A stretch of DNA of 64,000 nt from Ruegeria sp. HKCCA6707 (GCF_013033515.1 NZ_WQEG01000001.1:186001-250000); one strand, 5' to 3'. Positions 18,840 through 28,567 are shown, counted from the stretch's first letter. Made by a program: numbers and translations. The notes: generated by a model not told the origin, from the sequence alone.

Positions 18840-18855
18840 TTTGCATTTTTGCAAA
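18840..18855. promoter_or_regulatory. LysR-type inverted repeat between lysR and mmsA
   Basis: TTTGCATTTTTGCAAA has perfect 6-bp arms around TTTT, 10 bp before the LysR start and 80 bp before mmsA. The position suits autorepression together with mmsA control. Confidence 0.55.
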
Positions 18856-18934
18856 GCTCTTTTGGGATATTGCTTCTGTTCAGGACATTTCTGCAAGCCT
18901 ATTCTGCGCGCAAATGCATCCGGAGGAGATTGCG

Positions 18935-20434
18935 ATGAATGATCTGACTCATTTTCTGAACGGTGAAATGGTGGCGGGCACATCCGGCCGTTTCGACGAT
19001 GTTTTCAACCCGGCAACCGGTGAGGTCCAATATCGCTGCCCGATGGCCAGCGCTTCCGAGACCACAGCAGCCATCGAGGCAGCTGCTGCGGCCCAGCCAG
19101 CATGGGGCGCGACCAACCCCCAGAAACGCGCGCGCGTCATGATGCAAATGGTTGCGCTGATGAACCGCGACATGGACAAGCTGGCCGAAGTTCTGAGCCG
19201 CGAACATGGCAAGACCATCCCGGACGCAAAAGGCGACCTGCAACGCGGTCTGGAAGTGATCGAATACTGCATCGGCGCCCCTCAGATGCTGAAGGGCGAA
19301 TATACCGACAGCGCGGGCCCGGGTATCGACATGTATTCGATGCGCCAGCCCTTGGGCGTTGTTGGTTCGATCATGCCTTTCAACTTCCCGGCGATGATGC
19401 CGCTCTGGCATGTGGGCCCGGCCCTGGCCTGCGGCAACGCGGTGGTTCTCAAACCCTCCGAGCGTGACCCGTCCGTGCCCTTAATGCTGGCCGAACTTTT
19501 TGTCGAAGCCGGTTTGCCCGCAGGTGTGTTCCAGGTTGTGAACGGTGACAAAGAGGCCGTCGATACGATCCTGGACAGCGAGATCATCCAAGGTGTCAGC
19601 TTTGTGGGTTCGACCCCCATCGCGCAGTATATCTACAGTCGCGCCACCGCGAATGGGAAACGAGCTCAGTGTTTCGGCGGTGCCAAGAACCACATGATCG
19701 TGATGCCGGACGCCGACATGGATCAGGCGGCGGATGCTCTGGTTGGCGCTGGCTTCGGCGCGGCGGGCGAACGCTGCATGGCTGTTTCCGTGGCCGTGCC
19801 GGTGGGCGAATCCACTGCCGACGCGTTGATCGAAAAACTGGTGCCGCGCATCGAAAAGCTGAAGGTCGGCCCCTATACCGCAGGCGATGATGTGGATATG
19901 GGCCCGGTCGTGACCGGAGCCGCCAAGGAACGCATTCTGGGCCTGATCAACTCGGGCGTGGAACAGGGTGCGAAGCTTGTGGTCGACAACCGGGACTTCA
20001 GCCTGCAAGGCTATGAGGACGGGTTCTTTGTTGGCCCGCACCTGTTTGACCATGTCACGCCCGATATGGACATCTACAAGCAAGAGATCTTTGGCCCGGT
20101 CCTGTCGACCGTGCGCGCCGGTTCCTACGAAGAGGCCATTGGTCTTGCGATGGATCACGAATATGGCAACGGCACCGCGATCTTTACTCGTGACGGTGAT
20201 ACAGCGCGTGATTTCGCCAGCCGGATCAATATCGGCATGGTCGGCATCAACGTTCCGATCCCGGTGCCGCTGGCCTATCACACCTTTGGTGGCTGGAAGA
20301 AATCCATGTTTGGCGACCTGAACCAACACGGGCCGGACAGCTTCAAGTTCTACACACGCACCAAAACCGTAACGGCCCGCTGGCCGTCGGGCATCAAAGA
20401 AGGTGGCGAGTTCAACTTCAAAGCGATGGACTGA
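18935..20434 (+). CDS. mmsA: CoA-acylating methylmalonate-semialdehyde dehydrogenase
   Basis: This 499-residue aldehyde dehydrogenase superfamily protein converts (methyl)malonate semialdehyde to propionyl-CoA or acetyl-CoA at the end of valine catabolism. It shows FLNGEMVAGTSGRFDDVFNPATGEV at the N-terminus, MPFNFPAMMPLWHVGPALACGNAVVLKPSE, and the catalytic Cys in GFGAAGERCMAVSVAVPVG, which is typical of MmsA. The start at 18935 follows CGGAGGAG by about 8 nt. A terminator follows, so it is separate from acd-hydrolase-mmsB, which lie 4.5 kb away on the same strand. The divergent LysR gene is the likely regulator. Confidence 0.94.
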   Translation: MNDLTHFLNGEMVAGTSGRFDDVFNPATGEVQYRCPMASASETTAAIEAAAAAQPAWGATNPQKRARVMMQMVALMNRDMDKLAEVLSREHGKTIPDAKGDLQRGLEVIEYCIGAPQMLKGEYTDSAGPGIDMYSMRQPLGVVGSIMPFNFPAMMPLWHVGPALACGNAVVLKPSERDPSVPLMLAELFVEAGLPAGVFQVVNGDKEAVDTILDSEIIQGVSFVGSTPIAQYIYSRATANGKRAQCFGGAKNHMIVMPDADMDQAADALVGAGFGAAGERCMAVSVAVPVGESTADALIEKLVPRIEKLKVGPYTAGDDVDMGPVVTGAAKERILGLINSGVEQGAKLVVDNRDFSLQGYEDGFFVGPHLFDHVTPDMDIYKQEIFGPVLSTVRAGSYEEAIGLAMDHEYGNGTAIFTRDGDTARDFASRINIGMVGINVPIPVPLAYHTFGGWKKSMFGDLNQHGPDSFKFYTRTKTVTARWPSGIKEGGEFNFKAMD

Positions 20435-20462
20435 AGTCGCAACACATAATGCACCTGAAAAG

Positions 20463-20487
20463 CGGCCCCAGAGACGGGCCGTTTTTT
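20463..20487 (+). terminator. Intrinsic terminator after mmsA
   Basis: Stem CGGCCC/GGGCCG (20463-20468 and 20476-20481) followed by six T residues. Confidence 0.75.
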
Positions 20488-20602
20488 ATCGAGCACCGGG
20501 CTATTCACAACAAATTCAGAGCGCCAGCACTGGAAATTTGCGACCAGCAGCAATATTTTCTGCGGCAACAATGTTTTGAGCAGATTTTTCCCGGAGGCAA
20601 AT

Positions 20603-21202
20603 GTGTCCCATTCCCGAATGACCCGCCGCTCGGCCCTGTTGGGGGCCGCTTCATTGCTGGCCACCCCTGCCCTTGTGCGCGCCCAAAGTGTTGACGCTTT
20701 CCCGCAAGACGAAGAGGCAATCAGCACCCAATTGCCGGTGCGCCGAAATGTTTCCTCATTCTCGCAACAGAACTGGCAGGATCACTTTGACGAGCTGGGC
20801 GTTGGTGCCTTGCTGGCTGATATCACCAGCCGCGCTGTGCACTATTGGGGGCCTGACGGGACCTACAAGCTTTATCCAAGCTCAGTTCCGATGAGCGAAG
20901 AACTAACCAAGCGCGGGTACACCAAAGTTGTGCGCAAGGCAGAAAACCCAAGCTGGACGCCGACCTCATCCATGCGCGAGCGCGACCCGACATTGCCAAT
21001 TCGAATGGAAGGTGGCGAACCCGGGAACCCTCTGGGAACCCGCGCGATGTATCTGTCCTGGCCAGCCTACCTTGTGCACGGCACACATGACACGCGCAAG
21101 ATCGGGCGTCAGAGCTCGTCTGGCTGTATCGGGCTGTATAACCAGCATGTGGAAGAGCTCTACCCGCTGGTTCAGGTCGGCACACAAGTGCGCCTTCTGT
21201 AA
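20603..21202 (+). CDS. Exported L,D-transpeptidase (YkuD domain)
   Basis: This protein of about 199 residues has the YkuD catalytic signature HGTHDTRKIGRQSSSGCIGLYNQHVEELY near the C-terminus, including the active Cys. Such enzymes form 3-3 cross-links in peptidoglycan or attach proteins to it in the periplasm. The leader contains a twin-arginine-like TRRSALLGAASLLATPALVRAQ. A GTG at 20603 is the best start because GGAGG lies 5 nt before it; the ATG at 20618 is too far from that site, and the ATG at 20601 is in another frame. No operon partner. Confidence 0.86.
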   Translation: MSHSRMTRRSALLGAASLLATPALVRAQSVDAFPQDEEAISTQLPVRRNVSSFSQQNWQDHFDELGVGALLADITSRAVHYWGPDGTYKLYPSSVPMSEELTKRGYTKVVRKAENPSWTPTSSMRERDPTLPIRMEGGEPGNPLGTRAMYLSWPAYLVHGTHDTRKIGRQSSSGCIGLYNQHVEELYPLVQVGTQVRLL

Positions 21203-21223
21203 AACAACGCTGCTTGAAATACA

Positions 21224-21258
21224 AAAGCCCCGGTCGCTAGGACCGGGGCTTTGTTTTT
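21224..21258. terminator. Bidirectional terminator
   Basis: A 12-bp stem AAAGCCCCGGTC/GACCGGGGCTTT followed by GTTTTTT serves the convergent transpeptidase and fasciclin genes. Confidence 0.82.
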
Positions 21259-21272
21259 TCGGGGCCACAGGA

Positions 21273-21755
21273 TTATTCGGGCAGAATAACCGTGTCGACC
21301 ACGTGGATCACACCGTTGCTGGCTTCGATATCAGCCTGAACAACTTTGGCGTCATTCACTTTAACACCGTTGCGGGCGTTGACACTCAGGCGATCACCTT
21401 GAACGGTCAAAACCTTGGCGCGCTTGCCTGCGATGTCAGCGGACATCACTTTGGCCGGAACGACGTGATATGTCAGGATCGACACCAGTTGATCCTTGTT
21501 TTCAGGCAGCAGCAGCGATTCAACCGTACCTTCGGGCAGTGCGGCGAAAGCCTCGTCGGTCGGTGCAAATACTGTGAACGGGCCATCGCCCTTCAGCGTG
21601 TCAACCAGACCAGCGGCCTGAACGGCAGCAACCAGTGTGTTGAACGAACCCGCAGACACGGCTGTGTCAACGATGTCGGCGGCCTGCGCCTTCAGGGGCA
21701 TTGCAAATGCAAGTGCTGCGGCGGCTGCGGCGCCCATAAACGTACGGCGGAACAT
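21273..21755 (-). CDS. Secreted fasciclin (FAS1) domain protein
   Basis: This 160-residue exported protein has a signal peptide ([20 protein letters not shown]) and a single FAS1 domain: [62 protein letters not shown] and [18 protein letters not shown]1 proteins act in adhesion or as extracytoplasmic stress-linked proteins in bacteria; the exact role is unknown. It appears monocistronic. Confidence 0.9.
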   Translation of the reverse strand: MFRRTFMGAAAAAALAFAMPLKAQAADIVDTAVSAGSFNTLVAAVQAAGLVDTLKGDGPFTVFAPTDEAFAALPEGTVESLLLPENKDQLVSILTYHVVPAKVMSADIAGKRAKVLTVQGDRLSVNARNGVKVNDAKVVQADIEASNGVIHVVDTVILPE

Positions 21756-21826
21756 GGCTGTCTTCTCCTCTCCAGCTTGTTATGGAAAGGGGTACGCGCC
21801 TGTTTCACTACCGGATCACAAAATAA

Positions 21827-22678
21827 TTAAGAGTTTTTGATTTGCACCCAGATACTTTGCGCCCGCCCTTCGGTCAGAAACGGCAATGCGGCCACCGCAT
21901 CCGGTCGCTCTTGTTGCAGATAGTATCCTGGCCAAAGCATTGAAAACGCACCAGATTGCAGCAAAGCGTGCAACATGTACTGCTCGCCCCAACCGGGGCA
22001 ATCGTAGAAGAAGCGCTTTGGATATTCATAGGGCAGAAAAACATCATGAACGTGGATCACCACACCCGGCTTTAACGCCGGAATGATGCGGCAGAACAGA
22101 TGTGCCACGTCATTGCTCATGCGCACGACATGGCTGGAATCGATGAACAGAATGTCGCCCGCCTCCAACTGATCAAACAGCGCGGGATCGACCTCTTCCA
22201 GTCGTTTTTGTTCGAATTGATCCACCACATGCGCGATATCGGCGCGTGGATACGGATCAATCGCGGTGATCTGAGTTTCAAGCCCAGCATCAAGGATCGC
22301 CTGCCGGGTCACACGGGTTGAATTCCCGCATCCCACTTCGATCACGCGCTTGGGCTGAAACCGTCGGATCATCAGATACAGCGCATCGGCATCCGGGCTG
22401 TCATAATAGCCATTGGAGGTCCGATACCCCGTCTGGTTGCGCGCAGGATCCTTGAGCGCATCAAGAGATTCCGCGTGAAGCGCATACTCTTCGACCAGCA
22501 AAGAGATGTCGAAGTCCTCCATTCCCGGAGACAGTGCATAGGCCGGGCGCGTCAGGCCTCCGGCGGCCTCAAACGCCTCCAACCGCGCGCGCTCGTCCTG
22601 CTCGGTCACCTTGTCGACCAGCTTGACGCCTAGCTCGTCCAGAGCGGCATTGATCTGTGGAAATTTTCTCGGTTTCAC
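21827..22678 (-). CDS. Class I SAM-dependent methyltransferase-like protein
   Basis: This protein has about 283 residues. A Rossmann motif I reads VIEVGCGNSTRVTRQAI, then ITAIDPYPRADI and GDILFIDSSHVVRMSNDVAHLFCRIIPALKPGVVIHVHDVFLPYEYP, the pattern of the Methyltransf_24 group with an acidic/His cluster. The substrate is unknown. The start is uncertain: a GTG at 22678 has GAGG 6 nt before it and is preferred; an in-frame GTG at 22741 would add 21 residues. Neighbours give no pathway. Confidence 0.78.
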   Translation of the reverse strand: MKPRKFPQINAALDELGVKLVDKVTEQDERARLEAFEAAGGLTRPAYALSPGMEDFDISLLVEEYALHAESLDALKDPARNQTGYRTSNGYYDSPDADALYLMIRRFQPKRVIEVGCGNSTRVTRQAILDAGLETQITAIDPYPRADIAHVVDQFEQKRLEEVDPALFDQLEAGDILFIDSSHVVRMSNDVAHLFCRIIPALKPGVVIHVHDVFLPYEYPKRFFYDCPGWGEQYMLHALLQSGAFSMLWPGYYLQQERPDAVAALPFLTEGRAQSIWVQIKNS

Positions 22679-22811
22679 CGGCGGCCTCGTTCCTGATTGC
22701 GCCCGATCCTTACCTTCGCTGGCCGGGCCTGCGCAAGCCACAGTGGATCAAACCCTTGGCAAAAAGCGAGATTCCGTATTCACTGACAGAACTTGAACGA
22801 TGAGAGGTGCG

Positions 22812-23927
22812 ATGCAGCAAGACTTTACGCTTGGGATCGAAGAAGAATACCTGTTGGTTGACCGCGACAGCCTGCAGCTTGCCGAAGCGCCCGAAGCCTT
22901 GATGGCGGCCTGTCAGGCCGATTTCGAAGGACAGGTTAGCCCCGAATTCCTGCAATGCCAGATCGAAGTAGGCACCCGCCCCCATTCGACGATCCGATCT
23001 GCGCGTGAAGATCTGAAACGGTTGCGGTCCTGCGTGTCGCAACGCGCAGCAGAGTATAATCTGGCGCCGATCGCGGTGTCCTGCCACCCGTTTGCGAACT
23101 GGAAAGACCAGCATCACACGCGCAAGGAGCGCTATGATGAGCTGCAACACGCCTTGGGTGGCGTTGCGCGGCGCATGTTGATCTGTGGGATGCACGTCCA
23201 TGTGGGTGTCGCAGACCCTGCCCTGCGCGCTGATCTGATGCCCCAGCTTTCATACTTTCTGCCGCATCTTCTGGCCCTGTCCACATCCTCGCCCTATTGG
23301 GGCGGCGAAGACACGGGGTTGTCGTCGTACCGTTTGACCGTGTTTGACAACCTGCCGCGCACCGGATTGCCACCGATCTTTGGCAGTTGGGCCGAATATG
23401 AGCGCACCACTGGTATTCTGGTCGAGCTTGGTGTGATCGAAGACACCAGCAAGATCTGGTGGGATCTGCGCCCGTCGCACCGTTTTCCAACCCTTGAAAC
23501 GCGGATCATGGATGTACAGCCCCGGTTAGAGCACACACTGTCCCTGGCCGCACTTGTGCAGGCCCTGACCCGCATGTTGTGCCGACTGAAAGAGAGAAAC
23601 CTGCGCTGGCGCTACTATGATCGCTTCTTGATCGGTGAGAACCGCTGGCGCGCGCAGCGCTACGGCGTGGGCGAAGGCTTGATTGATTTTGGGGACCGAT
23701 CCATCAAACCCATGGCAGAGTTGATGGGGGAACTCATGGGCATGTTGGCCGAAGACGCCGAGGCGCTCGGTACGATGACCGAACTTGCCCGGTTGCGTCA
23801 GATCGCAGAGAACGGGACCTCAGCCACACGACAACGCCGTGTTCACGCCGAGGCAGTAGCCCGCGGCGAAGACCCCGGGCAAGCCGTGGTGCGCCACTTG
23901 ATCGAAGAGTTCCACGCAGACCTTTAA
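22812..23927 (+). CDS. Carboxylate-amine ligase, GCS2/YbdK family
   Basis: This protein of 371 residues matches the YbdK length. It begins [21 protein letters not shown], the ATP-grasp-like GCS2 N-terminus, and includes [38 protein letters not shown] and [27 protein letters not shown]. YbdK has weak glutamate-cysteine ligase activity in vitro, but the physiological substrate is not settled. An ATG at 22812 with GAGAGG before it is chosen over an ATG four codons earlier. It ends in a 4-bp convergent overlap with the next gene. Confidence 0.87.
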   Translation: MQQDFTLGIEEEYLLVDRDSLQLAEAPEALMAACQADFEGQVSPEFLQCQIEVGTRPHSTIRSAREDLKRLRSCVSQRAAEYNLAPIAVSCHPFANWKDQHHTRKERYDELQHALGGVARRMLICGMHVHVGVADPALRADLMPQLSYFLPHLLALSTSSPYWGGEDTGLSSYRLTVFDNLPRTGLPPIFGSWAEYERTTGILVELGVIEDTSKIWWDLRPSHRFPTLETRIMDVQPRLEHTLSLAALVQALTRMLCRLKERNLRWRYYDRFLIGENRWRAQRYGVGEGLIDFGDRSIKPMAELMGELMGMLAEDAEALGTMTELARLRQIAENGTSATRQRRVHAEAVARGEDPGQAVVRHLIEEFHADL

Positions 23928-24781
23928 AGCGCGCGCAGCATGTTCTTGATCATCCGGCTTACCGGTTCATAGAAATCCGGGTCTTTCCAATACCCGTTAT
24001 GCGACAACGGGTTCCACGAGGTGAAGATATTGCCCGAATTGATCGGTACATCGCGCAGTTGCTTGGACGCGACCAAAGCATCATAACGATCCGCGCAGTC
24101 GCGCAGCGGGAACCCAAGCACATCGTGCTTATCATAGAAGTTATACCACCACGTCTTGAACCTCATGGCTGGTGGCACCGCCGACCGAGGCGGTTCGATC
24201 GGGAAAATCTGTGACTCGGGATAGGCAAAAAGGAAAATCGGGATGTTGCAGCCAAAGGTCATGATGCCGGCCACTGTCTGCATGTTGCGGACCGGCGAAT
24301 TGAACAGGGTCTGGCCGGTTTTCCTCAGATGATTTTGATGGTCGTAAATATAGTTCGACATGATGTGACCACCCAAGGAATGCGCAAGCAGCAAGACAGG
24401 GGCGTTATTGCCGACCGCGCGGCGAACGTCTTCCATCACGCGATCAATCTCGGCGTGGATATTTTCATAGATCGCGTCATTTCCATCCGAGGTTTTCCGA
24501 TAAGACGCCGCATCTGAAAGGTTGTGAACCACAAAACTGCGCACGTCGTCATATCCGGTGCGCCGTTTTATCTTGGCCAGGTACTCATCCTGTCGCTTTT
24601 GCAATACATGCGCCCAAACGATCTCGTGCCATGCCACGTCGTCAAAATCCGAGCCCAACTCACGCGACACGCGTTTGTGCAAATCGCGGGAAAAGGTAAT
24701 GGCTGTAGAGGGTTGCTTTTGGCCGCTGAACTGGCTGCCCATACCGTGAATGACGACTACGGCGATCTTGGAACCGGACAT
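23924..24781 (-). CDS. Alpha/beta-hydrolase (lipase/esterase-like)
   Basis: This 285-residue protein begins [19 protein letters not shown], an oxyanion-hole HG motif, with the nucleophile elbow in [20 protein letters not shown] (Ser in AHSLGGH) near residue 135. A late His in [16 protein letters not shown] could complete the triad. No signal peptide. The start at 24781 has AAGGAG 7 nt upstream. The substrate is unknown, and neighbours do not clarify it. Confidence 0.75.
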   Translation of the reverse strand: MSGSKIAVVVIHGMGSQFSGQKQPSTAITFSRDLHKRVSRELGSDFDDVAWHEIVWAHVLQKRQDEYLAKIKRRTGYDDVRSFVVHNLSDAASYRKTSDGNDAIYENIHAEIDRVMEDVRRAVGNNAPVLLLAHSLGGHIMSNYIYDHQNHLRKTGQTLFNSPVRNMQTVAGIMTFGCNIPIFLFAYPESQIFPIEPPRSAVPPAMRFKTWWYNFYDKHDVLGFPLRDCADRYDALVASKQLRDVPINSGNIFTSWNPLSHNGYWKDPDFYEPVSRMIKNMLRAL

Positions 24782-24939
24782 CAAGATACTCCTTCAAAAT
24801 CGATCTCTAAATGCCTGCACCCTACACCAAACCCGGTGATCCAACAAATTCGCCCAGACCGTTTGCCGGGGCTGAAAAATTTCTGTAAGGATTAGGAAAT
24901 AAACAACCGTTCAATTCTAAAGACACGGGAAGGCCTGCC

Positions 24940-26082
24940 ATGGATTTCGCATTGACCGAGGAACAGACAGCCATTTTCGACATGGCTTATGCTTTTGGGC
25001 AGGACCATATCGCGCCCTATGCGCGCCAATGGGAAGCTGATGGGACCATCCCAAAGGACCTGTGGCCGAAGGTCGGAGAGCTTGGGTTCGGCAGTCTATA
25101 TGTTTCGGAGGAAAGTGGTGGCTCAGGGCTCAGCCGTCTGGACGCCACACTGGTGTTCGAGGCCCTGTCGATGGCCTGCCCGTCGGTCGCCGCGTTTTTG
25201 TCGATTCACAATATGTGCGCCAAGATGCTGGACAGCTTTGCAAGTGATACGCTGAAATCCCGCGTCATGCCCGATATTCTCAGCTTGAACACGGTGCTCA
25301 GCTACTGCCTGACCGAGCCCGGATCAGGCTCGGATGCGGCTGCGCTGAAAACCCGGGCGGAACGCAACAACGAAGGCTACGTGCTGAACGGCACCAAGGC
25401 CTTCATCTCAGGCGGTGGCTACTCCGACGCCTATGTCTGCATGGTGCGCACTGGTCAGGACGGCCCCAAAGGGATTTCGACCGTTTATGTAGAGGACGGT
25501 GCCCCCGGCCTGAGTTTCGGTGCTCTGGAACAGAAGATGGGTTGGAAAAGCCAGCCCACTGCGCAAGTCCAGTTTGATGACTGCAAGATACCCGCCGACA
25601 ACCTTGTAGGCACCGAAGGCGATGGGTTCAAATACGCCATGATGGGGCTGGATGGCGGGCGGTTGAATATCTCGGCCTGTTCTCTGGGTGCGGCGCAAGC
25701 CGGCTTGGATATGACCATGCAATACATGTCCGAGCGCAAGGCTTTTGGCCAGTCCATCGATCAATTCCAGGCGCTTCAGTTTCGTCTGGCGGACATGGAA
25801 ATCGAATTGCAGGCCGCCCGTGTCTTTTTGCGACAGGCCGCGTGGAAGCTGGATCAGGGCGCGCCAGATGCAACCAAATTCTGCGCCATGGCCAAGAAAT
25901 TCGTGACCGAGACCGGGTCAAAAGTGGTGGATCAATGCCTGCAACTGCATGGCGGCTATGGCTATCTGGCCGATTACGGCATCGAAAAGCTTGTGCGCGA
26001 TCTGCGGGTGCATCAGATACTGGAAGGCACCAATGAAATCATGCGCGTGATCGTCTCACGCCAGATGCTGTCCGCTCGCTGA
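24940..26082 (+). CDS. Acyl-CoA dehydrogenase, probably isobutyryl-CoA dehydrogenase
   Basis: This 380-residue FAD enzyme shows MDFALTEEQTAIFDMAYAFGQDHIAPYA, CLTEPGSGSDAAALKTRA, MQYMSERKAFGQSIDQFQALQFRLADM, LHGGYGYLADYGIEKLVRDLRVHQILEGTNEI and a C-terminal IVSRQ, as in short-chain acyl-CoA dehydrogenases, with the catalytic Glu in LEGTNEI. The substrate is inferred from context: 7 bp downstream is an HIBYL-CoA hydrolase gene, then mmsB, which are consecutive steps of valine degradation. A GGGAAGG ribosome binding site precedes the start. The electron acceptor would be ETF. Confidence 0.9.
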   Translation: MDFALTEEQTAIFDMAYAFGQDHIAPYARQWEADGTIPKDLWPKVGELGFGSLYVSEESGGSGLSRLDATLVFEALSMACPSVAAFLSIHNMCAKMLDSFASDTLKSRVMPDILSLNTVLSYCLTEPGSGSDAAALKTRAERNNEGYVLNGTKAFISGGGYSDAYVCMVRTGQDGPKGISTVYVEDGAPGLSFGALEQKMGWKSQPTAQVQFDDCKIPADNLVGTEGDGFKYAMMGLDGGRLNISACSLGAAQAGLDMTMQYMSERKAFGQSIDQFQALQFRLADMEIELQAARVFLRQAAWKLDQGAPDATKFCAMAKKFVTETGSKVVDQCLQLHGGYGYLADYGIEKLVRDLRVHQILEGTNEIMRVIVSRQMLSAR

Positions 26083-26089
26083 GGTCCAT

Positions 26090-27130
26090 ATGCCCGATAT
26101 TGATATTCGCACCACCGGCCGCGCCGGGCGCATTACTCTGACACGGCCGCAGGCGTTGAATGCGCTCAGCTATGAGATGTGCATGGCCATCGATACCGCG
26201 TTACGGAACTGGCGCGAAGACGATGAGGTCAATCTGATCATTCTGGATGCCGAAGGCGACAAGGCGTTCTGCTCGGGCGGTGATATTGCCGAGCTTTATG
26301 CCGCAGCAACCCAAGGCAATCACTCCTATGGTCAGACCTTTTGGCGCGACGAATACCGCCTGAACGCTATGATCTTTGAATACCCCAAGCCGGTAATCAG
26401 CTTTCTGCAAGGCTTCACCATGGGCGGCGGGGTTGGCATAGGCTGCCACGGCAGTCACCGCGTGGTCTGCGATACGTCGCAAATCGCGATGCCGGAATGT
26501 TCGATCGGGTTGATCCCTGACGTCGGTGGATCTCTGATGCTGGCTTTGGCACCGGGGCGGCTTGGCGAATATCTGGGCACCACCGGGCATCGCATGGGGC
26601 CAGCGGATGCGATTTATGCCGGGTTTGCTGATCACTATGTTCCACGGGATCTCTGGCCCGAGGTGATCGAAATGCTCGAAGCCTCGGGCAGTGCCGAGCC
26701 GATCGCGCAACATGCGCAAGCCCTGCCCGACAGCACATTGAAAGACATGCAACGAGATATCGACCATTACTTCGACGGTGAGACGCTGACAGATATCCGC
26801 AATATGCTGCAGAACAACCCGTCTGACTTTTCGGAAAAGGCCTTGAAAGCCCTTGGGCGCAATTCACCTCTGTCGATGGCCGCGACGGTTGAGATGCTGC
26901 ATCGGCTCCGCTCCAGCACTCTGACCATGCGCAAAGCGCTTGAGATGGAATACCGTTTCACCTTCCGCGCCACCCAGCACAGCGACTTTCTGGAAGGCAT
27001 CCGGGCCCAGATTATCGACAAGGATCGCACCCCAAAATGGCAACATGCAGATGGTTTGGTGCCCCCCGTTGCGGTGTCAAAGATGCTACAACCCCTGGGG
27101 GCGGACCGGCTGACATTTGAGGAGGATTAA
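26090..27130 (+). CDS. Enoyl-CoA hydratase/3-hydroxyisobutyryl-CoA hydrolase
   Basis: This 346-residue crotonase-fold protein is longer than a simple hydratase (about 260) and matches HIBYL-CoA hydrolases. Motifs include RITLTRPQALNALSYEMC, KAFCSGGDIAELY, the oxyanion-hole FTMGGGVGIGCHGSHRV and MPECSIGLIPDVGGSLMLA. The C-terminal third has KALEMEYRFTFRATQHSDFLEGIRAQIIDKDRTPKW, diagnostic of this subfamily. It releases free 3-hydroxyisobutyrate, the substrate of the next gene product. Spacing is 7 bp to the gene before and 3 bp to the one after, so it is one operon. Confidence 0.9.
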   Translation: MPDIDIRTTGRAGRITLTRPQALNALSYEMCMAIDTALRNWREDDEVNLIILDAEGDKAFCSGGDIAELYAAATQGNHSYGQTFWRDEYRLNAMIFEYPKPVISFLQGFTMGGGVGIGCHGSHRVVCDTSQIAMPECSIGLIPDVGGSLMLALAPGRLGEYLGTTGHRMGPADAIYAGFADHYVPRDLWPEVIEMLEASGSAEPIAQHAQALPDSTLKDMQRDIDHYFDGETLTDIRNMLQNNPSDFSEKALKALGRNSPLSMAATVEMLHRLRSSTLTMRKALEMEYRFTFRATQHSDFLEGIRAQIIDKDRTPKWQHADGLVPPVAVSKMLQPLGADRLTFEED

Positions 27131-27133
27131 GCC

Positions 27134-28006
27134 ATGAAAATCGGGTTCATTGGATTGGGCAATATGGGCGCGCCTATGGCCGCCAATTTGGCAGCTGCGG
27201 GACACGCGGTGACAGGCTTTGACATGGCCGATGTCAGCGTCGAAGGGGTTGCGATGGCAGGCACGGCCGCCGAGGCCGCCTCGGGCGCGGATGTTGTGAT
27301 CACCATGCTGCCCAATGGCCAGATCCTACGCGCTGTGGCCGATCAGATCATTCCAGCGATGTCCAACGGGGCTGCGCTTGTCGATTGCTCAACGGTGGAT
27401 GTGGACAGCGCCCGCGCGGTGGCGGATCAGGCAACTCAGGCCGGTCTGTTGGCCGTTGATGCGCCAGTGTCTGGTGGCATCGGTGGGGCCGCGGCGGGTA
27501 CGCTCACCTTCATGGCGGGCGGTTCGGAGGCCGCTTTTGCCAAGGCCGCTCCCCTGTTCGAGATCATGGGCCAGAAGGCGGTGCATTGCGGTGAAGCAGG
27601 CGCCGGTCAGGCGGCCAAGATCTGCAACAACATGATCCTGGGCGTGACCATGATTGCCACCTGTGAAGCCTTTGCGCTGGCCGACAAGCTGGGTCTCGAC
27701 CGGCAAAAGATGTATGACGTGGTCAGCACGTCATCGGGCTATAGCTGGACAATGAATGCCTATTGCCCTGCCCCTGGCGTTGGCCCACAAAGCCCGGCGG
27801 ATAACGGCTATCAGCCGGGATTCGCGGCAGAGCTGATGCTCAAGGATTTACGTCTTAGCCAACAGGCTGCAGACAGCGCCGATGCCGATACCCCCATGGG
27901 TCAGGCCGCCATGGCGCTTTACGAACAGTTTGTCGAACACGAAAACGGGCTGGGCCAGGATTTCAGCGCCATGTTGCCGCGATTTGAACAGCGTGGTCGC
28001 ACGTGA
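27134..28006 (+). CDS. mmsB: 3-hydroxyisobutyrate dehydrogenase
   Basis: This 290-residue beta-hydroxyacid dehydrogenase has N-terminal NAD motif KIGFIGLGNMGAPMAANLAAAGHAVTGFD, substrate-site DAPVSGGIGGAAAGTLTFMAGG and the catalytic Lys region GAGQAAKICNNMILG. It oxidises 3-hydroxyisobutyrate to methylmalonate semialdehyde, which MmsA (18935-20434) then consumes. It is the last gene of the acd-hydrolase-mmsB operon. Confidence 0.94.
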   Translation: MKIGFIGLGNMGAPMAANLAAAGHAVTGFDMADVSVEGVAMAGTAAEAASGADVVITMLPNGQILRAVADQIIPAMSNGAALVDCSTVDVDSARAVADQATQAGLLAVDAPVSGGIGGAAAGTLTFMAGGSEAAFAKAAPLFEIMGQKAVHCGEAGAGQAAKICNNMILGVTMIATCEAFALADKLGLDRQKMYDVVSTSSGYSWTMNAYCPAPGVGPQSPADNGYQPGFAAELMLKDLRLSQQAADSADADTPMGQAAMALYEQFVEHENGLGQDFSAMLPRFEQRGRT

Positions 28007-28108
28007 CGATCTGGCGGCAACTTGCCTGCCGCCTTTGACATTGGCCGGGGAAAACTCCATCTACTGACGTGGGCTGTGGCGTTTTGGCCAAAAGAAAAGG
28101 ATGGCGAA

Positions 28109-28432
28109 ATGATCAAAGCACTAACAAAAACGGCCATGGTCGTGGCTGTGTCGCTGACGCCAGTCACTGCATTTGCCAAGGGTAAGCCAGGGCATTGCCC
28201 TCCGGGGCTTGCCAAAAAAGCCGTGCCCTGCGTCCCGCCTGGCCAAGCCCAAAAGTTCTACCGCAATGGAGAGTACATCAATGGCGATTACCGGTGGGTG
28301 AAAGATCCCTATCGCTATGGGCTCAACCGCAATGACTATTACATCCGCGCGGGTGACTACGTTTATCGCGTCGATCCGGACACACGAAAGGTGCTGAACC
28401 TGATCGGCGCGGTGGTCGATATTCTGAACTGA
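28109..28432 (+). CDS. Small secreted RcnB-like protein
   Basis: This 107-residue protein has a signal peptide (MIKALTKTAMVVAVSLTPVTAFA), a Cys-containing segment GKPGHCPPGLAKKAVPCVPPGQA, then YRWVKDPYRYGLNRNDYYIRAGDYVYRVDPDTRKVLNLIGAVVDIL, which resembles the periplasmic RcnB domain (YRWvxDPyrYGL...). RcnB itself works in nickel/cobalt homeostasis, but this resemblance does not prove a metal role. The start at 28109 follows AAAAGGA. It is 100 bp from mmsB and may have its own promoter. Confidence 0.7.
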   Translation: MIKALTKTAMVVAVSLTPVTAFAKGKPGHCPPGLAKKAVPCVPPGQAQKFYRNGEYINGDYRWVKDPYRYGLNRNDYYIRAGDYVYRVDPDTRKVLNLIGAVVDILN

Positions 28433-28539
28433 CACTCAGCCAAAGGGAACACAGCGGAGGTGTCGCCTGGTCAACGGTTAGATGCCAGTTTCGCAACCTT
28501 GAGTGTAATTTCAAATTTTTGACGCAATTCTAAGCGACT

Positions 28540-28565
28540 ACAATCCTCATTCATTTGAGGATTGT
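28540..28565 (+). promoter_or_regulatory. Perfect hairpin sequestering the ribosome binding site of the site-2 protease gene
   Basis: ACAATCCTCA (28540-28549) and TGAGGATTGT (28556-28565) are perfect inverted 10-bp arms with a 6-nt loop TTCATT. The 3' arm contains the Shine-Dalgarno GAGGA, and the ATG follows 2 nt after the stem. In mRNA this would hide the ribosome binding site, as in RNA thermometers or protein-gated leaders. A DNA operator function is an alternative. Confidence 0.6.
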
Positions 28566-28567
28566 AC

